The notes under the pieces were generated by a model. The model did not search any database, had not been told where the DNA came from, and saw only the letters and a list, made by a program, of their open reading frames with translations. This document shows, in pieces, positions 25,326 through 34,953 of a stretch of DNA of 60,550 nucleotides. A program made the position numbers and the translations under genes. The stretch's first letter is position 1. Every line of letters begins with the position of its first letter. This DNA comes from Bacteroidota bacterium (GTDB lineage: Bacteria; Bacteroidota; Bacteroidia; Sphingobacteriales; Sphingobacteriaceae). Where the stretch lies: NCBI GenBank assembly GCA_013286565.1, contig JABDFM010000011.1:1-60550 (forward strand). Reading direction: 5' to 3'.

Positions 25326-26376
25326 TGTACTGCAATTTAAGAATGGTTTGGTAAGTTTCCTCTTTTTTATTGATATTCAATTCGTGCCTGCCGGGATACA
25401 GCAATTCCAATCTCCTTTGCAGGTTTTGTATCCCCAAACCGCCTGATTGTAATAAATGCGTCTGGCCGTTTGACTGATCGTAAGTATTGATGGCCTCCAC
25501 CAAAAAAATATTTTTCTCGCCATTTTTAACGGTGAGGTGGATCTTGTTTTTACCGGAATCTTTAAAATTAGAAACGTGTTTGAATGCATTTTCCACTATT
25601 GGCAATATCAATAATGGCGCTATCAGGAAATTTTCCATTTCAGTGTCTATAAACAAGCTGATATCCGATCCCTTCTCCATGCGCAGGGTTTGGATAGCTA
25701 CATAGTTCTGTATGTAAAGCAGCTCCTTCTGTATCTGTATCTTGTCGGTTGTACATTCATAGAGTTGATACCGCAGCATTTCAGAGAATTTCTCAATCGA
25801 GAGCCTGGCATCTGTATTTGTTTTTTCTATCTGGAAATAGATGGTATTCATCACATTAAATAAAAAGTGGGGGTTCACTTGCGAACGCAGAAAATTGAGC
25901 TCGGTGCTTACCTTTTCCTTTTCAATTTCCAATAGCCTTTGTTCCATAAAATAGCGGTCGGCAATGATCTTAATAATACAGTTAATAGAGATCATGCTGA
26001 TATTGATTAGTACTGTTTCAAAAAATAAGGAAAGCAGGCGTAGCATAGAATTAAAAACAGATATACCAGTAACAGCCTGGTAAATAAGCATAGTGAAAAG
26101 AAAAGTGCCGATCGCATTTCCGACAGCGCAAAGTAAAAAATACAAAATATAAGCACTTATTTTTCTTGAATACAAATAGCGGGGAGTGAGTTTGTAAGCG
26201 GTGTAATAACAGACCGGAATAGCCGACACGAGGATGACCATATGTCCTATCCACTGTGGCACCCAGGGCGTGCGTGGATTGTAATTGATAAGCATTATAA
26301 CGAACGAAGCGATCATCCCGGTTAGGATGTAGTAAAATATTCGTTTGGCAGGCCACCTATTATTTTTTTCGCCCAT
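25318..26376 (-). CDS. LytS-like sensor histidine kinase
   Basis: The 352-residue protein has four predicted membrane helices (about 14-140) and no extracellular sensor of note. The His_kinase dimerisation segment follows, with H170 in QVNPHFLFNVMNTIYFQ, and then an ATPase domain with PLLILPIVENAFKHV and GGLGIQNLQRRLELLYP. Kinases of this group pair with LytTR regulators, here the overlapping gene. The signal is unknown, but probably sensed within the membrane. Confidence 0.95.
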   Translation of the reverse strand: MGEKNNRWPAKRIFYYILTGMIASFVIMLINYNPRTPWVPQWIGHMVILVSAIPVCYYTAYKLTPRYLYSRKISAYILYFLLCAVGNAIGTFLFTMLIYQAVTGISVFNSMLRLLSLFFETVLINISMISINCIIKIIADRYFMEQRLLEIEKEKVSTELNFLRSQVNPHFLFNVMNTIYFQIEKTNTDARLSIEKFSEMLRYQLYECTTDKIQIQKELLYIQNYVAIQTLRMEKGSDISLFIDTEMENFLIAPLLILPIVENAFKHVSNFKDSGKNKIHLTVKNGEKNIFLVEAINTYDQSNGQTHLLQSGGLGIQNLQRRLELLYPGRHELNINKKEETYQTILKLQYND

Positions 26377-26576
26377 TAATATCCTTCATTTAGTTTACTG
26401 CAAGTTACAACCAATATCCAAACTGTCAATTTCCTTACGTCAAGTATTTGTGTCAGGTTGTCAAGTATTTATGGCAGCTTATATAAAGTCAGAAATAGCA
26501 TTTGGTAATAAGTCTATTTTAGTTATCAAATTCCTGATCGATAATGAATTACAGAATAATATTAATCCGAAGAAAA

Positions 26577-27659
26577 ATGAAAAGCTTTAAAATCCCCTTA
26601 TTATTCCTGGCAGCGATAGCTATTGGGTTTTCATCCTGCTCAAAAACAAGCACTGTAAAACCAACAACTCAAAAAGTTTTAACCGTTAATACCCTTGCAG
26701 GAAGTACTACTATAGGTAACCAGAATGGCATTGGTGCAGCAGCGGGTTTCAACAATCCTTCTGACGTAGCTATTGGCAGCGATGGCGCCCTGTATATAGG
26801 CGACTGGGCGAATAATCTGATCCGTAAAATTAATATAAGCACAGGGGCTGTTACCACATTTGCGGGAACCGGCGCAGCGGATTATTTCAATGGAACTTTG
26901 CTGACATCGGAATTTAACGGCACGGCACATATTGTGTTTGATAAATCAGGCAATATGTTTGTTGCAGACGAAGAAAATAACATGATCCGCGAGATAACCA
27001 CAGCGGGAAATGTAGTAACCATAGCCGGCAGCGGCGTACAGGGAGGTGCAGATGGCATTGGGGCAGCAGCTTCTTTTTATCATCCCGAAGGTATGGTGCT
27101 TGATGCCAGCGGCAACATGTACGTGGCGGATAACAATAATACGATACGCAAAATCAACCTGGCTACCAAACAGGTAACTACTTATGCGGGCACGGGGGTA
27201 CGGGGGTTCAATGACGGGCCCGTTGCCAGTGCAATGTTCAGCAGCCCATACGGCTTAGCCATGGATGCTAAGGGCGACATCTATGTGGCCGATATTGTCA
27301 ACAATCGCATACGCAAGATAACCGTATCGACCGGTATGGTAAGCACCTTCGCAGGCACAGGGACACAGGGGCTATCCAACGGCCCTGCAGCAAGTGCAAC
27401 ATTTTATTTCCCAGGTGGAGTGGCCTTTGATTCTAAAGGCAATCTGTTTGTAGCCGAGCTTAAGAACAATACCATACGCAAGATAGCCACAGACGGCACG
27501 GTAAGCACTTATGCCGGAACCGGTCAGGTAGGATCTGCAAACGGCCCTGCAACAACGGCCAGTTTTTCGCAGCCCATAGCCATTGCAGTGGATGCCAGCG
27601 GTAACGTATTTGTAGCTGATGAATATAATAATGAGATCCGAGAGATCAGCTTAAAATAA
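26577..27659 (+). CDS. NHL-repeat lipoprotein
   Basis: From the ATG at 26577 (MKSFKIPLLFLAAIAIGFSSCSK) the protein is 360 residues with a lipobox FSSC. About six repeats of the NHL type follow, for example FNNPSDVAIGSDGALYIGD and NLIRKINISTGAVTTFAGTG, predicting a beta-propeller on the outer face of a membrane. The in-frame ATG at 26544 adds charged residues and is rejected. NHL lipoproteins of this kind are common in Bacteroidota; the ligand is unknown. It is divergent from the kinase gene. Confidence 0.9.
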   Translation: MKSFKIPLLFLAAIAIGFSSCSKTSTVKPTTQKVLTVNTLAGSTTIGNQNGIGAAAGFNNPSDVAIGSDGALYIGDWANNLIRKINISTGAVTTFAGTGAADYFNGTLLTSEFNGTAHIVFDKSGNMFVADEENNMIREITTAGNVVTIAGSGVQGGADGIGAAASFYHPEGMVLDASGNMYVADNNNTIRKINLATKQVTTYAGTGVRGFNDGPVASAMFSSPYGLAMDAKGDIYVADIVNNRIRKITVSTGMVSTFAGTGTQGLSNGPAASATFYFPGGVAFDSKGNLFVAELKNNTIRKIATDGTVSTYAGTGQVGSANGPATTASFSQPIAIAVDASGNVFVADEYNNEIREISLK

Positions 27660-27763
27660 CGCCTTGCAACAGTATTAACACCGATAACAAAATAAGAAAC
27701 TATTAAAAACCAGGATTACTAATTGAATTAAAACATTGTAAAACAATCTCAAAAAAACTCATC

Positions 27764-28315
27764 ATGAAAAAAATCTTACTGTTTTCCGCATTACTGTTTG
27801 GATCTGCATTTTTAGCAAATGCACAATCAACAATGTACAAGGCATTCAAAGTTGATGTCGACTTCGGGTATGCCATACCATCATCTGGTTCAGGCACAAA
27901 AGCAGGTGTTACTTTTACCATTGAGCCGCATTATCGTTTATCTGATGATCTGGCCATAGGGCTTAGATTTGAAGGCGCTGGGCTGGGCTACGAAACAGCC
28001 GGCACTGGCAGCAAAATCAAAGTTTCATTATTAACCTCTTATTGCGCCACTGCTGAGTATTATTTGATGAAAGGCGGCTTCAGGCCTTTTCTGGGGGCAG
28101 GGGCTGGCTTCTTTTCCCAAAGCAATGTAGTAGCGAATAAGCAATCCCAGGGTTCCATAACCACAACAGCAGGCGGAACAAATTTTGGCTTCGTCCCAAG
28201 GGTTGGTTTTGAAGCAGGGCATTTCAGGCTTTCAGCCGCTTATGATGTGGTTGGCAATAGCTCCAGCTACGCAGCCATTACGATCGGATTCTTTTTGGGC
28301 GGAGGGAAAAAATAG
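27764..28315 (+). CDS. Outer-membrane beta-barrel protein
   Basis: The 183-residue protein has a signal peptide (MKKILLFSALLFGSAFLANAQ) followed by alternating strands rich in Gly, aromatic and charged residues: VDVDFGYAIPSSGSG, AIGLRFEGAGLGYE and RPFLGAGAGFFSQS, ending in YAAITIGFFLGG. This pattern is that of a small outer-membrane beta-barrel (OmpW/OMP_b-brl-like). A terminator at 28401 closes the gene. Function is not apparent. Confidence 0.85.
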   Translation: MKKILLFSALLFGSAFLANAQSTMYKAFKVDVDFGYAIPSSGSGTKAGVTFTIEPHYRLSDDLAIGLRFEGAGLGYETAGTGSKIKVSLLTSYCATAEYYLMKGGFRPFLGAGAGFFSQSNVVANKQSQGSITTTAGGTNFGFVPRVGFEAGHFRLSAAYDVVGNSSSYAAITIGFFLGGGKK

Positions 28316-28400
28316 CGTTGCCCTGTATCTGCCAGTATAATCAAGACAAAAGTTAAGCATATAAAATACGTTAATAGGTTAGTTGATTGGTTAAGCAAGG

Positions 28401-28428
28401 CACCCGCCAAAAGCGGGTGTTTTTTTTG
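28401..28428 (+). terminator. Rho-independent terminator
   Basis: CACCCGC / GCGGGTG with a CAAAA loop is followed by nine T, downstream of the beta-barrel gene. Confidence 0.9.
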
Positions 28429-28434
28429 TTGTAT

Positions 28435-29037
28435 TTATTTCCTGTCGATATCAATTATCTCATCATTTTTGTTCATTTCAATAAGTTTTGATTTTGATAA
28501 ACCATAAATCATACTCGTATCAAATTCTTTTGCAGAAAGATCACTTAAACCTGTTTCCTGGTTGGTTTGATATTTATTTGCGAAGAAATATGTGGTATCA
28601 CCAACAACCATTTGCACTTTATATAAAGTGTACTCGTTATCTTTTAATTTAATTTCGAAAACATCGTCTTTTTTAGGGGATAGTATAAGTTTACTCACTT
28701 TTTCATCCTTCTGCTTTTCTGAAACAATAATGGCAATTACGCCTATAGCTACCAGGATGACACCTGCAAAGGTCCATATAGGTATCCGGGTATTTGTTTT
28801 TATGTTATCATAGCTTAATCTTAATGAGGGGGGCATTTGATCAAGTTTCAGTACTTGCCTGCAATTACTGCAAACCGAAACACCTGTTTTACCTATAGGA
28901 AAGAATGGAATCCAGAATACATGCGCATATCGCTGGAATACACTCATTTGCATACTGTTTGCAGTGCGGCAATTGGGACATGGTTCAAAAATATATTCAC
29001 TTTTACATAGAGTTGCTTTTGTGCCGTATATTATCAT
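28435..29037 (-). CDS. Zinc-ribbon membrane protein
   Basis: The 200-residue protein begins with MIIYGTKATLCKSEYIFEPCPNC and a second CSNC near residue 57. These pairs form a four-cysteine zinc ribbon of the zinc_ribbon_15 type. One membrane helix follows (about 89-107; WTFAGVILVAIGVIAIIV), then a lysine-rich, mostly beta C-terminal part of about 90 residues. Function is unknown; the ribbon is probably cytoplasmic. Confidence 0.85.
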   Translation of the reverse strand: MIIYGTKATLCKSEYIFEPCPNCRTANSMQMSVFQRYAHVFWIPFFPIGKTGVSVCSNCRQVLKLDQMPPSLRLSYDNIKTNTRIPIWTFAGVILVAIGVIAIIVSEKQKDEKVSKLILSPKKDDVFEIKLKDNEYTLYKVQMVVGDTTYFFANKYQTNQETGLSDLSAKEFDTSMIYGLSKSKLIEMNKNDEIIDIDRK

Positions 29038-29179
29038 TATTGTGATTTAAGGTTACGTAAATCTAAAAAATAATCTGTTGAATTAGTTAAAGAACTGAAT
29101 TTATAGAAACCCAAAAATCATAAAGCTATGTTAATAAAACAGGATATTCCTTTTTATGATTTTGGTTGAAAATTAATCG

Positions 29180-29187
29180 TAAATTTG
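29180..29187 (+). promoter_or_regulatory. Bacteroidota -7 box TAAATTTG before thrS
   Basis: TAAATTTG matches TAnnTTTG exactly, 76 bp upstream of the thrS start. A TTTGG lies 15 bp farther upstream, short of the usual 19-21 bp spacing. The resulting leader contains a small GTCAC/GTGAC hairpin at 29203-29219. Confidence 0.5.
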
Positions 29188-29263
29188 CACTTCAAAATAT
29201 ATGGTCACTTAGTAGGTGACTGTTTTATTAAGTACTATTTTAAAACATAAATCATAGTTGTAG

Positions 29264-31189
29264 ATGATTAACATTACACTTCCTGATGGTTCCGTTCGTC
29301 TGTATGAGAAGGGAACCTCATCTATGCAGATCGCGATGTCGATCTCCGAAGGCTTAGCTCGAAACGTATTGGCTGCCGAAGTTGACGGCCAGGTTTGGGA
29401 TGCCAGCCGCCCCATTGAAAACGATGCAAAAGTAAAGCTACTGACCTGGAACGATACCCAGGGCAAGGCTACATTTTGGCATTCATCGGCACACTTAATG
29501 GCCGAGGCGCTGGAAGCTTTGTACCCAGGTACCAAGTTTGGTATAGGTCCGGCTATTGAAACAGGTTTTTATTACGATGTGGATTTCGGCGACCGTGACT
29601 TTTCCTCAGATGATTTTAAACAGATCGAAGATAAGATCATGGAACTGGCAAAAACCAAAGAGGAATTTGTCCGCAAGCCGGTTTCAAAGGCTGATGCAGT
29701 AGCATATTTCACCGAAAAAGGTGATGAGTACAAGCTGGACTTGATCAAGGACCTGCCCGATGGCTCTATTACTTTTTATACTCAGGGCAACTTCACTGAT
29801 CTTTGCCGCGGGCCGCATATACCCAACACAGGCTTCGTAAAGGCTGTTAAGCTGATGAACGTTGCCGGTGCCTATTGGCGGGGCGATGAAACACGTAAGC
29901 AATTAACCCGTATATACGCGGTTACTTTCCCTAAACAAAGTGAGCTGACTGATTATCTTCATTTAATTGAGGAAGCCAAAAAACGCGATCACCGTAAATT
30001 AGGTAAGGAACTGGAGCTGTTTGCTTTTTCTGAAAAAGTAGGCATGGGCCTGCCATTGTGGCTGCCAAAAGGCGCCGCCCTGCGCGAGCGTTTAACAAAC
30101 TTCCTGCAAAAAGCACAGGTTAAGGCCGGTTACGAGCAGGTCGTTACCCCACATATTGGGCATAAAAATTTGTATGTAACATCCGGCCATTATGAAAAAT
30201 ATGGTAAGGACAGTTTTCAGCCTATACAAACACCGCAGGAGGGAGAGGAGTTCTTCTTAAAACCGATGAACTGCCCGCACCACTGCGAGATCTATAAAAC
30301 CAAACCGCGTTCGTATAAAGATCTGCCGGTTCGCTATGCCGAGTTCGGTACGGTTTACCGTTATGAGCAAAGCGGCGAATTGCACGGCTTAACCCGTGTG
30401 CGTGGCTTTACACAGGACGATGCGCACTTATTTTGCCGACCTGACCAGGTGAAGGACGAATTTAAAAAAGTGATCGACCTGGTGCTGTATGTTTTCGGCG
30501 CTTTAGGGTTTGAGGACTATACTGCACAGATATCGCTTCGCGATCCTGAAAATAAAGCAAAATACATTGGCTCAGATGAAAACTGGGCTTTGGCTGAGAT
30601 CGCTATTATTGAAGCTGCTGCTGAGAAGGGTTTACGCACCGTTGTAGAGTTAGGTGAGGCCGCTTTCTATGGCCCTAAGCTCGATTTTATGGTAAAAGAT
30701 GCCCTCGGACGCAAATGGCAGTTGGGAACCATACAGGTTGACTATAATTTGCCCGAGCGTTTTGAGCTGGAATATACCGGAAGTGATAACCAAAAGCATC
30801 GCCCTGTAATGATCCACAGGGCCCCATTTGGCTCATTAGAGCGGTTTATTGCCGTATTGATCGAACATTGTGCAGGTAATTTCCCCTTGTGGTTATCGCC
30901 TGAGCAATTTACTATTCTGCCGATCTCTGAAAAATATGAAGATTATGCAAAAAAACTTTCAGAATCATTAAAAGATTCGGATATTTGCGGGCTTATTGAT
31001 TTCAGGGACGAGAAAATAGGGCGGAAAATACGCGATGCTGAAGTCAAAAAGATCCCTTATATGCTGATAGTGGGCGAAAAAGAAGCCACCGAAGGACTGG
31101 TTTCAGTTCGCAAGCATGGACAGGGTGATTTGGGAAGCATGACGATTGAAGAATTTAAACAACAAATAATAAAAGAAATTACAGTATAA
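29264..31189 (+). CDS. thrS: Threonyl-tRNA synthetase
   Basis: The 641-residue enzyme shows the full bacterial layout: a TGS domain (1-61), the editing domain with its HxxxH site ([13 protein letters not shown]), and the class II core with zinc ligands ([11 protein letters not shown]) and [11 protein letters not shown]. An anticodon-binding domain starts at [15 protein letters not shown]. It charges tRNA-Thr. It is the first gene of the thrS-infC-rpmI-rplT operon, the gene order seen across bacteria. The stop is one base before the infC start. Confidence 0.97.
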   Translation: MINITLPDGSVRLYEKGTSSMQIAMSISEGLARNVLAAEVDGQVWDASRPIENDAKVKLLTWNDTQGKATFWHSSAHLMAEALEALYPGTKFGIGPAIETGFYYDVDFGDRDFSSDDFKQIEDKIMELAKTKEEFVRKPVSKADAVAYFTEKGDEYKLDLIKDLPDGSITFYTQGNFTDLCRGPHIPNTGFVKAVKLMNVAGAYWRGDETRKQLTRIYAVTFPKQSELTDYLHLIEEAKKRDHRKLGKELELFAFSEKVGMGLPLWLPKGAALRERLTNFLQKAQVKAGYEQVVTPHIGHKNLYVTSGHYEKYGKDSFQPIQTPQEGEEFFLKPMNCPHHCEIYKTKPRSYKDLPVRYAEFGTVYRYEQSGELHGLTRVRGFTQDDAHLFCRPDQVKDEFKKVIDLVLYVFGALGFEDYTAQISLRDPENKAKYIGSDENWALAEIAIIEAAAEKGLRTVVELGEAAFYGPKLDFMVKDALGRKWQLGTIQVDYNLPERFELEYTGSDNQKHRPVMIHRAPFGSLERFIAVLIEHCAGNFPLWLSPEQFTILPISEKYEDYAKKLSESLKDSDICGLIDFRDEKIGRKIRDAEVKKIPYMLIVGEKEATEGLVSVRKHGQGDLGSMTIEEFKQQIIKEITV

Positions 31190-31190
31190 C

Positions 31191-31760
31191 TTGGCATTAA
31201 ATAAACCCAATTTTAACAGAGGACCAAGGCCTCCCTTTAAGAAAAAGGAAGCCGAACATAATATTAACGAGTTCATCAGGTCTCCGGAAGTCCGCTTAAC
31301 CGGCGACAACGTAGAACAGGGTATTTATAGCTTAAAAGATGCTTTGGCTATTGCCAGGGAACAAGAGCTGGACCTCGTTGAAATTTCCCCAAATGCAGTA
31401 CCTCCTGTTTGCAAAGTAATAGACTATAACAAGTTTATCTACGAGCAGAAGAAGAAGCTGAAGGAAATAAAAAGCAACGCCAAACAAACTGTAATTAAGG
31501 AGATCCGTTTCGGACCGAACACGGACGACCATGATTTTGAGTTTAAACTAAAGCATGCTATCAAATTTTTGGAAGCGGGCGAAAAGGTGAGGGCTTATGT
31601 ACACTTCAAAGGCCGTGCGATTGTTTACAAGGAGCAGGGTGAAATACTTTTGCTTCGTTTTGCACAGGCATTAGAAGAAGTGGGTAAAGTGGAGCAATTA
31701 CCAAAACTGGAAGGCAAGCGGATGTTTTTAACCGTGGCCTCAAAGGGAGCTAAGAAGTAG
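31191..31760 (+). CDS. infC: Translation initiation factor IF-3
   Basis: The 189-residue protein has the IF-3 N-domain ([65 protein letters not shown]) and C-domain ([41 protein letters not shown]). IF-3 blocks premature subunit joining and rejects non-standard starts. The only suitable start is TTG at 31191, one base after the thrS stop. Rare infC starts, such as AUU in Escherichia coli, allow IF-3 to repress its own translation, so TTG may do the same. Confidence 0.95.
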   Translation: MALNKPNFNRGPRPPFKKKEAEHNINEFIRSPEVRLTGDNVEQGIYSLKDALAIAREQELDLVEISPNAVPPVCKVIDYNKFIYEQKKKLKEIKSNAKQTVIKEIRFGPNTDDHDFEFKLKHAIKFLEAGEKVRAYVHFKGRAIVYKEQGEILLLRFAQALEEVGKVEQLPKLEGKRMFLTVASKGAKK

Positions 31761-31830
31761 AGATTAGAGATAGGTGATTAGAGATTAGGAAAAACCTTTC
31801 TCCTTTGGCCTTTCAACTTTAACCTCTCAA
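31758..31830. repeat. GATTAG/AACCTTT repeated spacer
   Basis: The gap between infC and rpmI holds several copies of AGAGATTAG or GATTAGAGAT and then CCTTTCTCC/CCTTTGGCC units. This simple repetition is probably an intergenic repeat rather than a regulatory site. No leader hairpin typical of L20 control is obvious. Confidence 0.5.
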
Positions 31831-31867
31831 AACAGAATTAATTAAGTAAATATATATAAACACGGTT

Positions 31868-32068
31868 ATGCCAAAAATGAAAACCAATTCCAGTGCTAAA
31901 AAGCGTTTTAAGCTTACTGGAACCGGTAAAATTGCAAGAAAGAACGCATACAAAAGCCACATCTTAACTAAGATGTCGACTAAACGCAAGCGTAATCTTA
32001 CTCACACCAGCTTAGTTTCTGATGCTGATATGGGTAATGTAAAACGTATGCTTTGTATCGGGAAGTAA
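31868..32068 (+). CDS. rpmI: 50S ribosomal protein L35
   Basis: The 66-residue basic protein starts [22 protein letters not shown] and has the L35 signature KRKRNLTH. It binds 23S rRNA in the large subunit. It lies between infC and rplT in the conserved order. Confidence 0.97.
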   Translation: MPKMKTNSSAKKRFKLTGTGKIARKNAYKSHILTKMSTKRKRNLTHTSLVSDADMGNVKRMLCIGK

Positions 32069-32147
32069 TTAACAAATTTTAAAACCAGGTATTAGAGTTT
32101 ACAAGATCAGCTAACCAGCTGACACTCACTACCAAAAAGACAAAAAA

Positions 32148-32492
32148 ATGCCACGTTCAGTTAACGCAGTCGCGTCGAGAAGACGCCGGAAAAGGATCAT
32201 GGACCTTGCAAAAGGTTACTACGGTTCACGCAGCAAGGTTTATACCGTTGCGAAAAACACAGTTGAAAAAGGTTTACAGTACGCTTACCGCGACCGTAAG
32301 ACCAAGAAAAGAGAGTTCAGGGCTTTATGGATCCAGAGGATCAACGCCGGAGCACGCCAACACGGAATTTCTTACTCACAATTGATAGGTAAGTTAGCCG
32401 CTAAACAAATTGGTTTAAACCGTAAGGTTTTAGCTGATTTGGCGATGAACCACCCGGATGCTTTCAAAGCAGTGATTGACGCTGTAAAGTAA
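32148..32492 (+). CDS. rplT: 50S ribosomal protein L20
   Basis: The 114-residue protein starts [26 protein letters not shown] and ends with [18 protein letters not shown], matching L20 throughout. L20 is an early assembly protein for 23S rRNA, and in some bacteria it represses its own operon. A strong terminator follows. Confidence 0.97.
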   Translation: MPRSVNAVASRRRRKRIMDLAKGYYGSRSKVYTVAKNTVEKGLQYAYRDRKTKKREFRALWIQRINAGARQHGISYSQLIGKLAAKQIGLNRKVLADLAMNHPDAFKAVIDAVK

Positions 32493-32515
32493 AGACCTCC
32501 AATCAAATATTAAAA

Positions 32516-32545
32516 AAGACCTGCATTTATGCGGGTCTTTTTTTT
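32516..32545 (+). terminator. Rho-independent terminator of the rplT operon
   Basis: GACCTGC / GCGGGTC with a T-rich loop is followed by eight T, 25 bp after the rplT stop. Confidence 0.93.
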
Positions 32546-32645
32546 GTCTGAACCATGATTTACATGATTAAAGGATTTTAGGATTAATATGATATTTTAA
32601 GAAAAATCAAGGCAATCATTAAATCCTATAAATCACGGTTCAGAC
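32546..32645. repeat. Complete dispersed inverted repeat (GTCTGAACC...GGTTCAGAC)
   Basis: The ends GTCTGAACCATGATTTA and TAAATCACGGTTCAGAC are inverted repeats with one mismatch. Inside, GGATTT pairs with AAATCC. The arms recur at 1-46 and in worn form at 36301-36343. The element is about 100 bp, has no coding capacity and resembles a MITE or REP-like unit. Confidence 0.8.
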
Positions 32646-32673
32646 AACTTATTCAACCTATCCAACTATCCCC

Positions 32674-32704
32674 TTGCGTTTCTTGAATACTTAATCTACA
32701 TTTG
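32674..32704 (+). promoter_or_regulatory. Promoter of the cobalamin riboswitch-btuB unit
   Basis: TTG (32674-32676) and TACATTTG (32697-32704) match the Bacteroidota -33 and -7 elements with a 20-bp spacer. The predicted transcription start, about 7 nt downstream, coincides with the first base of the riboswitch. Confidence 0.8.
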
Positions 32705-32710
32705 CATCGC

Positions 32711-32880
32711 TTTAGGTTCCTGGTGAATAACCGGGATTAAAAGGGAATCAGGTGTATAATCCTGAACTGTCCCGCAGCTGTAAGCTCCATAACCATAGTC
32801 CATTCATAGCCACTGCCCGCTAACCGGCGGACGGGAAGGCCGGGCGAAAGGGGAGTAAGTCAGAAGACCTGCCAGAGCAT
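32711..32880 (+). ncRNA. Cobalamin (adenosylcobalamin) riboswitch
   Basis: The leader contains the hallmark elements in order: TTTAGGTTCCTGGTGAATAA, AAGGGAATCAGGTG, GAACTGTCCCGCAGCTGTAA, GCCACTG, GGGAAGGC, and the B12 box AAGTCAGAAGACCTGCC (32858-32873). It lies directly in front of btuB. Cobalamin binding is expected to reduce expression of the uptake genes. The expression platform is probably within 32881-32992. Confidence 0.95.
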
Positions 32881-32970
32881 TTATATTATTCATAGCTTTC
32901 GGGGATTGAAGCTTGAATGTGAAACTCATCCATCGGTGTTTCCATTCCAAACTTTCCATTTCTGTATGCT

Positions 32971-32986
32971 GTGGGTTTAAACTCAC
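32971..32986 (+). promoter_or_regulatory. Hairpin beside the btuB start codon
   Basis: GTGGGT / ACTCAC with a TTAA centre forms a short hairpin ending six bases before the btuB ATG. It is a candidate for the part of the riboswitch that controls ribosome access. This is inference from position. Confidence 0.4.
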
Positions 32987-32992
32987 AACAAC

Positions 32993-34903
32993 ATGAAAAA
33001 AAATTACGTTAACGTTGTAGCAGGCCTGGGGCTTGTACAACTGGCCTTGCTCAGTACAGCGGCCCATGCCCAGCAAACCAGCCGGGCGCTAGACACAGTA
33101 GTGGTCACAGCCACCCGTTCACCAAAAAAATTATCCGAGATCGGCAGGGTAGTTACCATCATTTCTGCGGATCAGATCAACAAGTCGCAGGGTAAATCAT
33201 TGCCCGAACTGTTAAACACCATTCCTGGTATCACTTTTTCCGGGGCCGAAAATGCGCCGGGAATAAGTTCGTCAGTATTTCTTCGTGGTGCATCTACCGG
33301 TAATACGCTGATCCTTATTGATGGTTTTCCGGTAAACAATTCTTCCGGTATTGATGGAAGTTACGACCTGAATGCGTTTCCGCTTGACCAGATCGACCAC
33401 ATCGAGATTTTAAAAGGAAGCGGATCTACCTTATATGGGTCAGATGCTGTTGCCGGTGTGATCAATATCATCACCAAACACCCCAAAGAACAGGGTTTAA
33501 AAGCCAATGTACAGGCAAGCGGAGGAACTTATAATACTTTTAATGAATCGGCAGGTTTAAACGGAAAAATAAACAATACCGGAATTGCTATCAACCTGTC
33601 AAATACCGATTCAAGAGGATTTCCGGCTGCTACAGATACCACGGGCAAGGCTGGATTCAGGAATGATGATTTTCATCAGCGCGCAGTAAGCGTAAACTTA
33701 AATCAGCAGGTTTCTCAGAAATTTATACTAAACGGCAATTTTCAAACAACCTATAACAAAGGCAACCTGCCTTACGGAGCTTTTACAGATGATAAAAACT
33801 ATACGTACGATAATACCTTTTTATTTGGCGGCTTAGGTGGCAAATTACTTTTGGATAAAGGAAGCCTGAATGTTAATGTGAGCCAGAATGATGTCCGAAA
33901 TGATTACAATGACCTTAATTCCTCCTATGAGAAAAACACGGGTCATATCACCAACGCCGAAGCCCTTTTTAATTACAGCCTGGCAAAGTTTCTTGACATT
34001 ACCAGCGGTGCCAGTTTCAAATACAGCAACACCAATCAATACAGTACTTATGATACCATTAAAAGCAGTGAGGCGCACAATAGCATAGCCAGCGTTTATA
34101 CTTCATTGTTTCTGAAATCGGGGATATTTCACATGGAAGTGGGTGGCCGCTATAATCACGATAGTAAATACGGCAGTAATTTTACTTATACCATTAACCC
34201 GTCGGTACTTTTGGCAGATCAGTTTAAAATATTCGGTACGATCGCTTCTGCATTTAAGTCGCCTACCTTGTATCAGTTGTTCTCGCCTTATGGAAACATC
34301 GGTTTAAAACCCGAAACAACAACCTCCTATGAAGCAGGCTTTGATTGGGAACTGATTAAAAACATGCTTTCATTTAATACGGTATTTTACAAGTATAATA
34401 CCAAGCAGGTAATTTACTTTAAGGATGAGTCATCCTTTCCATATGGCGTTTACGAAAACGGATCATCACAAAGCGACAAAGGGTTTGAAAGCGAACTTAA
34501 ATTAAACCTTGATAAATTTGCAGCTTCCGCTTATGCGGCTTATGTAACAGGCAGGCTGACCGATGAAAATGGAGCGGTTACAAATGGCTTACTCCGCAGG
34601 CCAAGTAATACGTATGGCGCTAATTTTAGCTACCAGGTTATCAAAACCGTATCTGTCGGCCTAAATTATAAATATACCGGCGATAGGGGTGATACCAAAT
34701 TTGACCCTGTCACATTTGCAGCATCAACTGTTACTTTAAAACATTATAACCTGGTTGATGCGCATCTGCAATGGCAGGCCTGCCCAAAACTGCTAGTATT
34801 TGGTGATTTTAAAAACATATTCGACGCCAAATACACCGATTGGCTGGGCTATAATACCCGTGGATTTAACTTTATGGCCGGTTTAAAATATCAGATCAAT
34901 TAA
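32993..34903 (+). CDS. btuB: TonB-dependent cobalamin receptor
   Basis: The 636-residue protein has a signal peptide (cut near AHAQ, residue 26), a TonB box-like start (DTVVVTATR), a plug domain (about 40-160; GKSLPELLNTIPGITFSGAENAPGISSSVFLRG, GSSTLYGSDAVAGVINIITK) and a 22-strand barrel ending in an aromatic-containing strand (FNFMAGLKYQIN). It imports vitamin B12 across the outer membrane with energy from TonB. A cobalamin riboswitch in front of it supports the substrate. Confidence 0.93.
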   Translation: MKKNYVNVVAGLGLVQLALLSTAAHAQQTSRALDTVVVTATRSPKKLSEIGRVVTIISADQINKSQGKSLPELLNTIPGITFSGAENAPGISSSVFLRGASTGNTLILIDGFPVNNSSGIDGSYDLNAFPLDQIDHIEILKGSGSTLYGSDAVAGVINIITKHPKEQGLKANVQASGGTYNTFNESAGLNGKINNTGIAINLSNTDSRGFPAATDTTGKAGFRNDDFHQRAVSVNLNQQVSQKFILNGNFQTTYNKGNLPYGAFTDDKNYTYDNTFLFGGLGGKLLLDKGSLNVNVSQNDVRNDYNDLNSSYEKNTGHITNAEALFNYSLAKFLDITSGASFKYSNTNQYSTYDTIKSSEAHNSIASVYTSLFLKSGIFHMEVGGRYNHDSKYGSNFTYTINPSVLLADQFKIFGTIASAFKSPTLYQLFSPYGNIGLKPETTTSYEAGFDWELIKNMLSFNTVFYKYNTKQVIYFKDESSFPYGVYENGSSQSDKGFESELKLNLDKFAASAYAAYVTGRLTDENGAVTNGLLRRPSNTYGANFSYQVIKTVSVGLNYKYTGDRGDTKFDPVTFAASTVTLKHYNLVDAHLQWQACPKLLVFGDFKNIFDAKYTDWLGYNTRGFNFMAGLKYQIN

Positions 34904-34953
34904 GAGTTTTATTTAAAGGGATAAATCAGTAATTTTACTGCATAAATTAGATC

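Noticed and set aside
29203..29219. T-box or other tRNA-sensing leader before thrS
   Set aside because: Only a short GTCAC/GTGAC hairpin is present; no T-box core sequence is seen.
31761..31867. L20 autoregulatory leader between infC and rpmI
   Set aside because: The spacer is a simple GATTAG-type repeat with no clear pseudoknot or hairpin.
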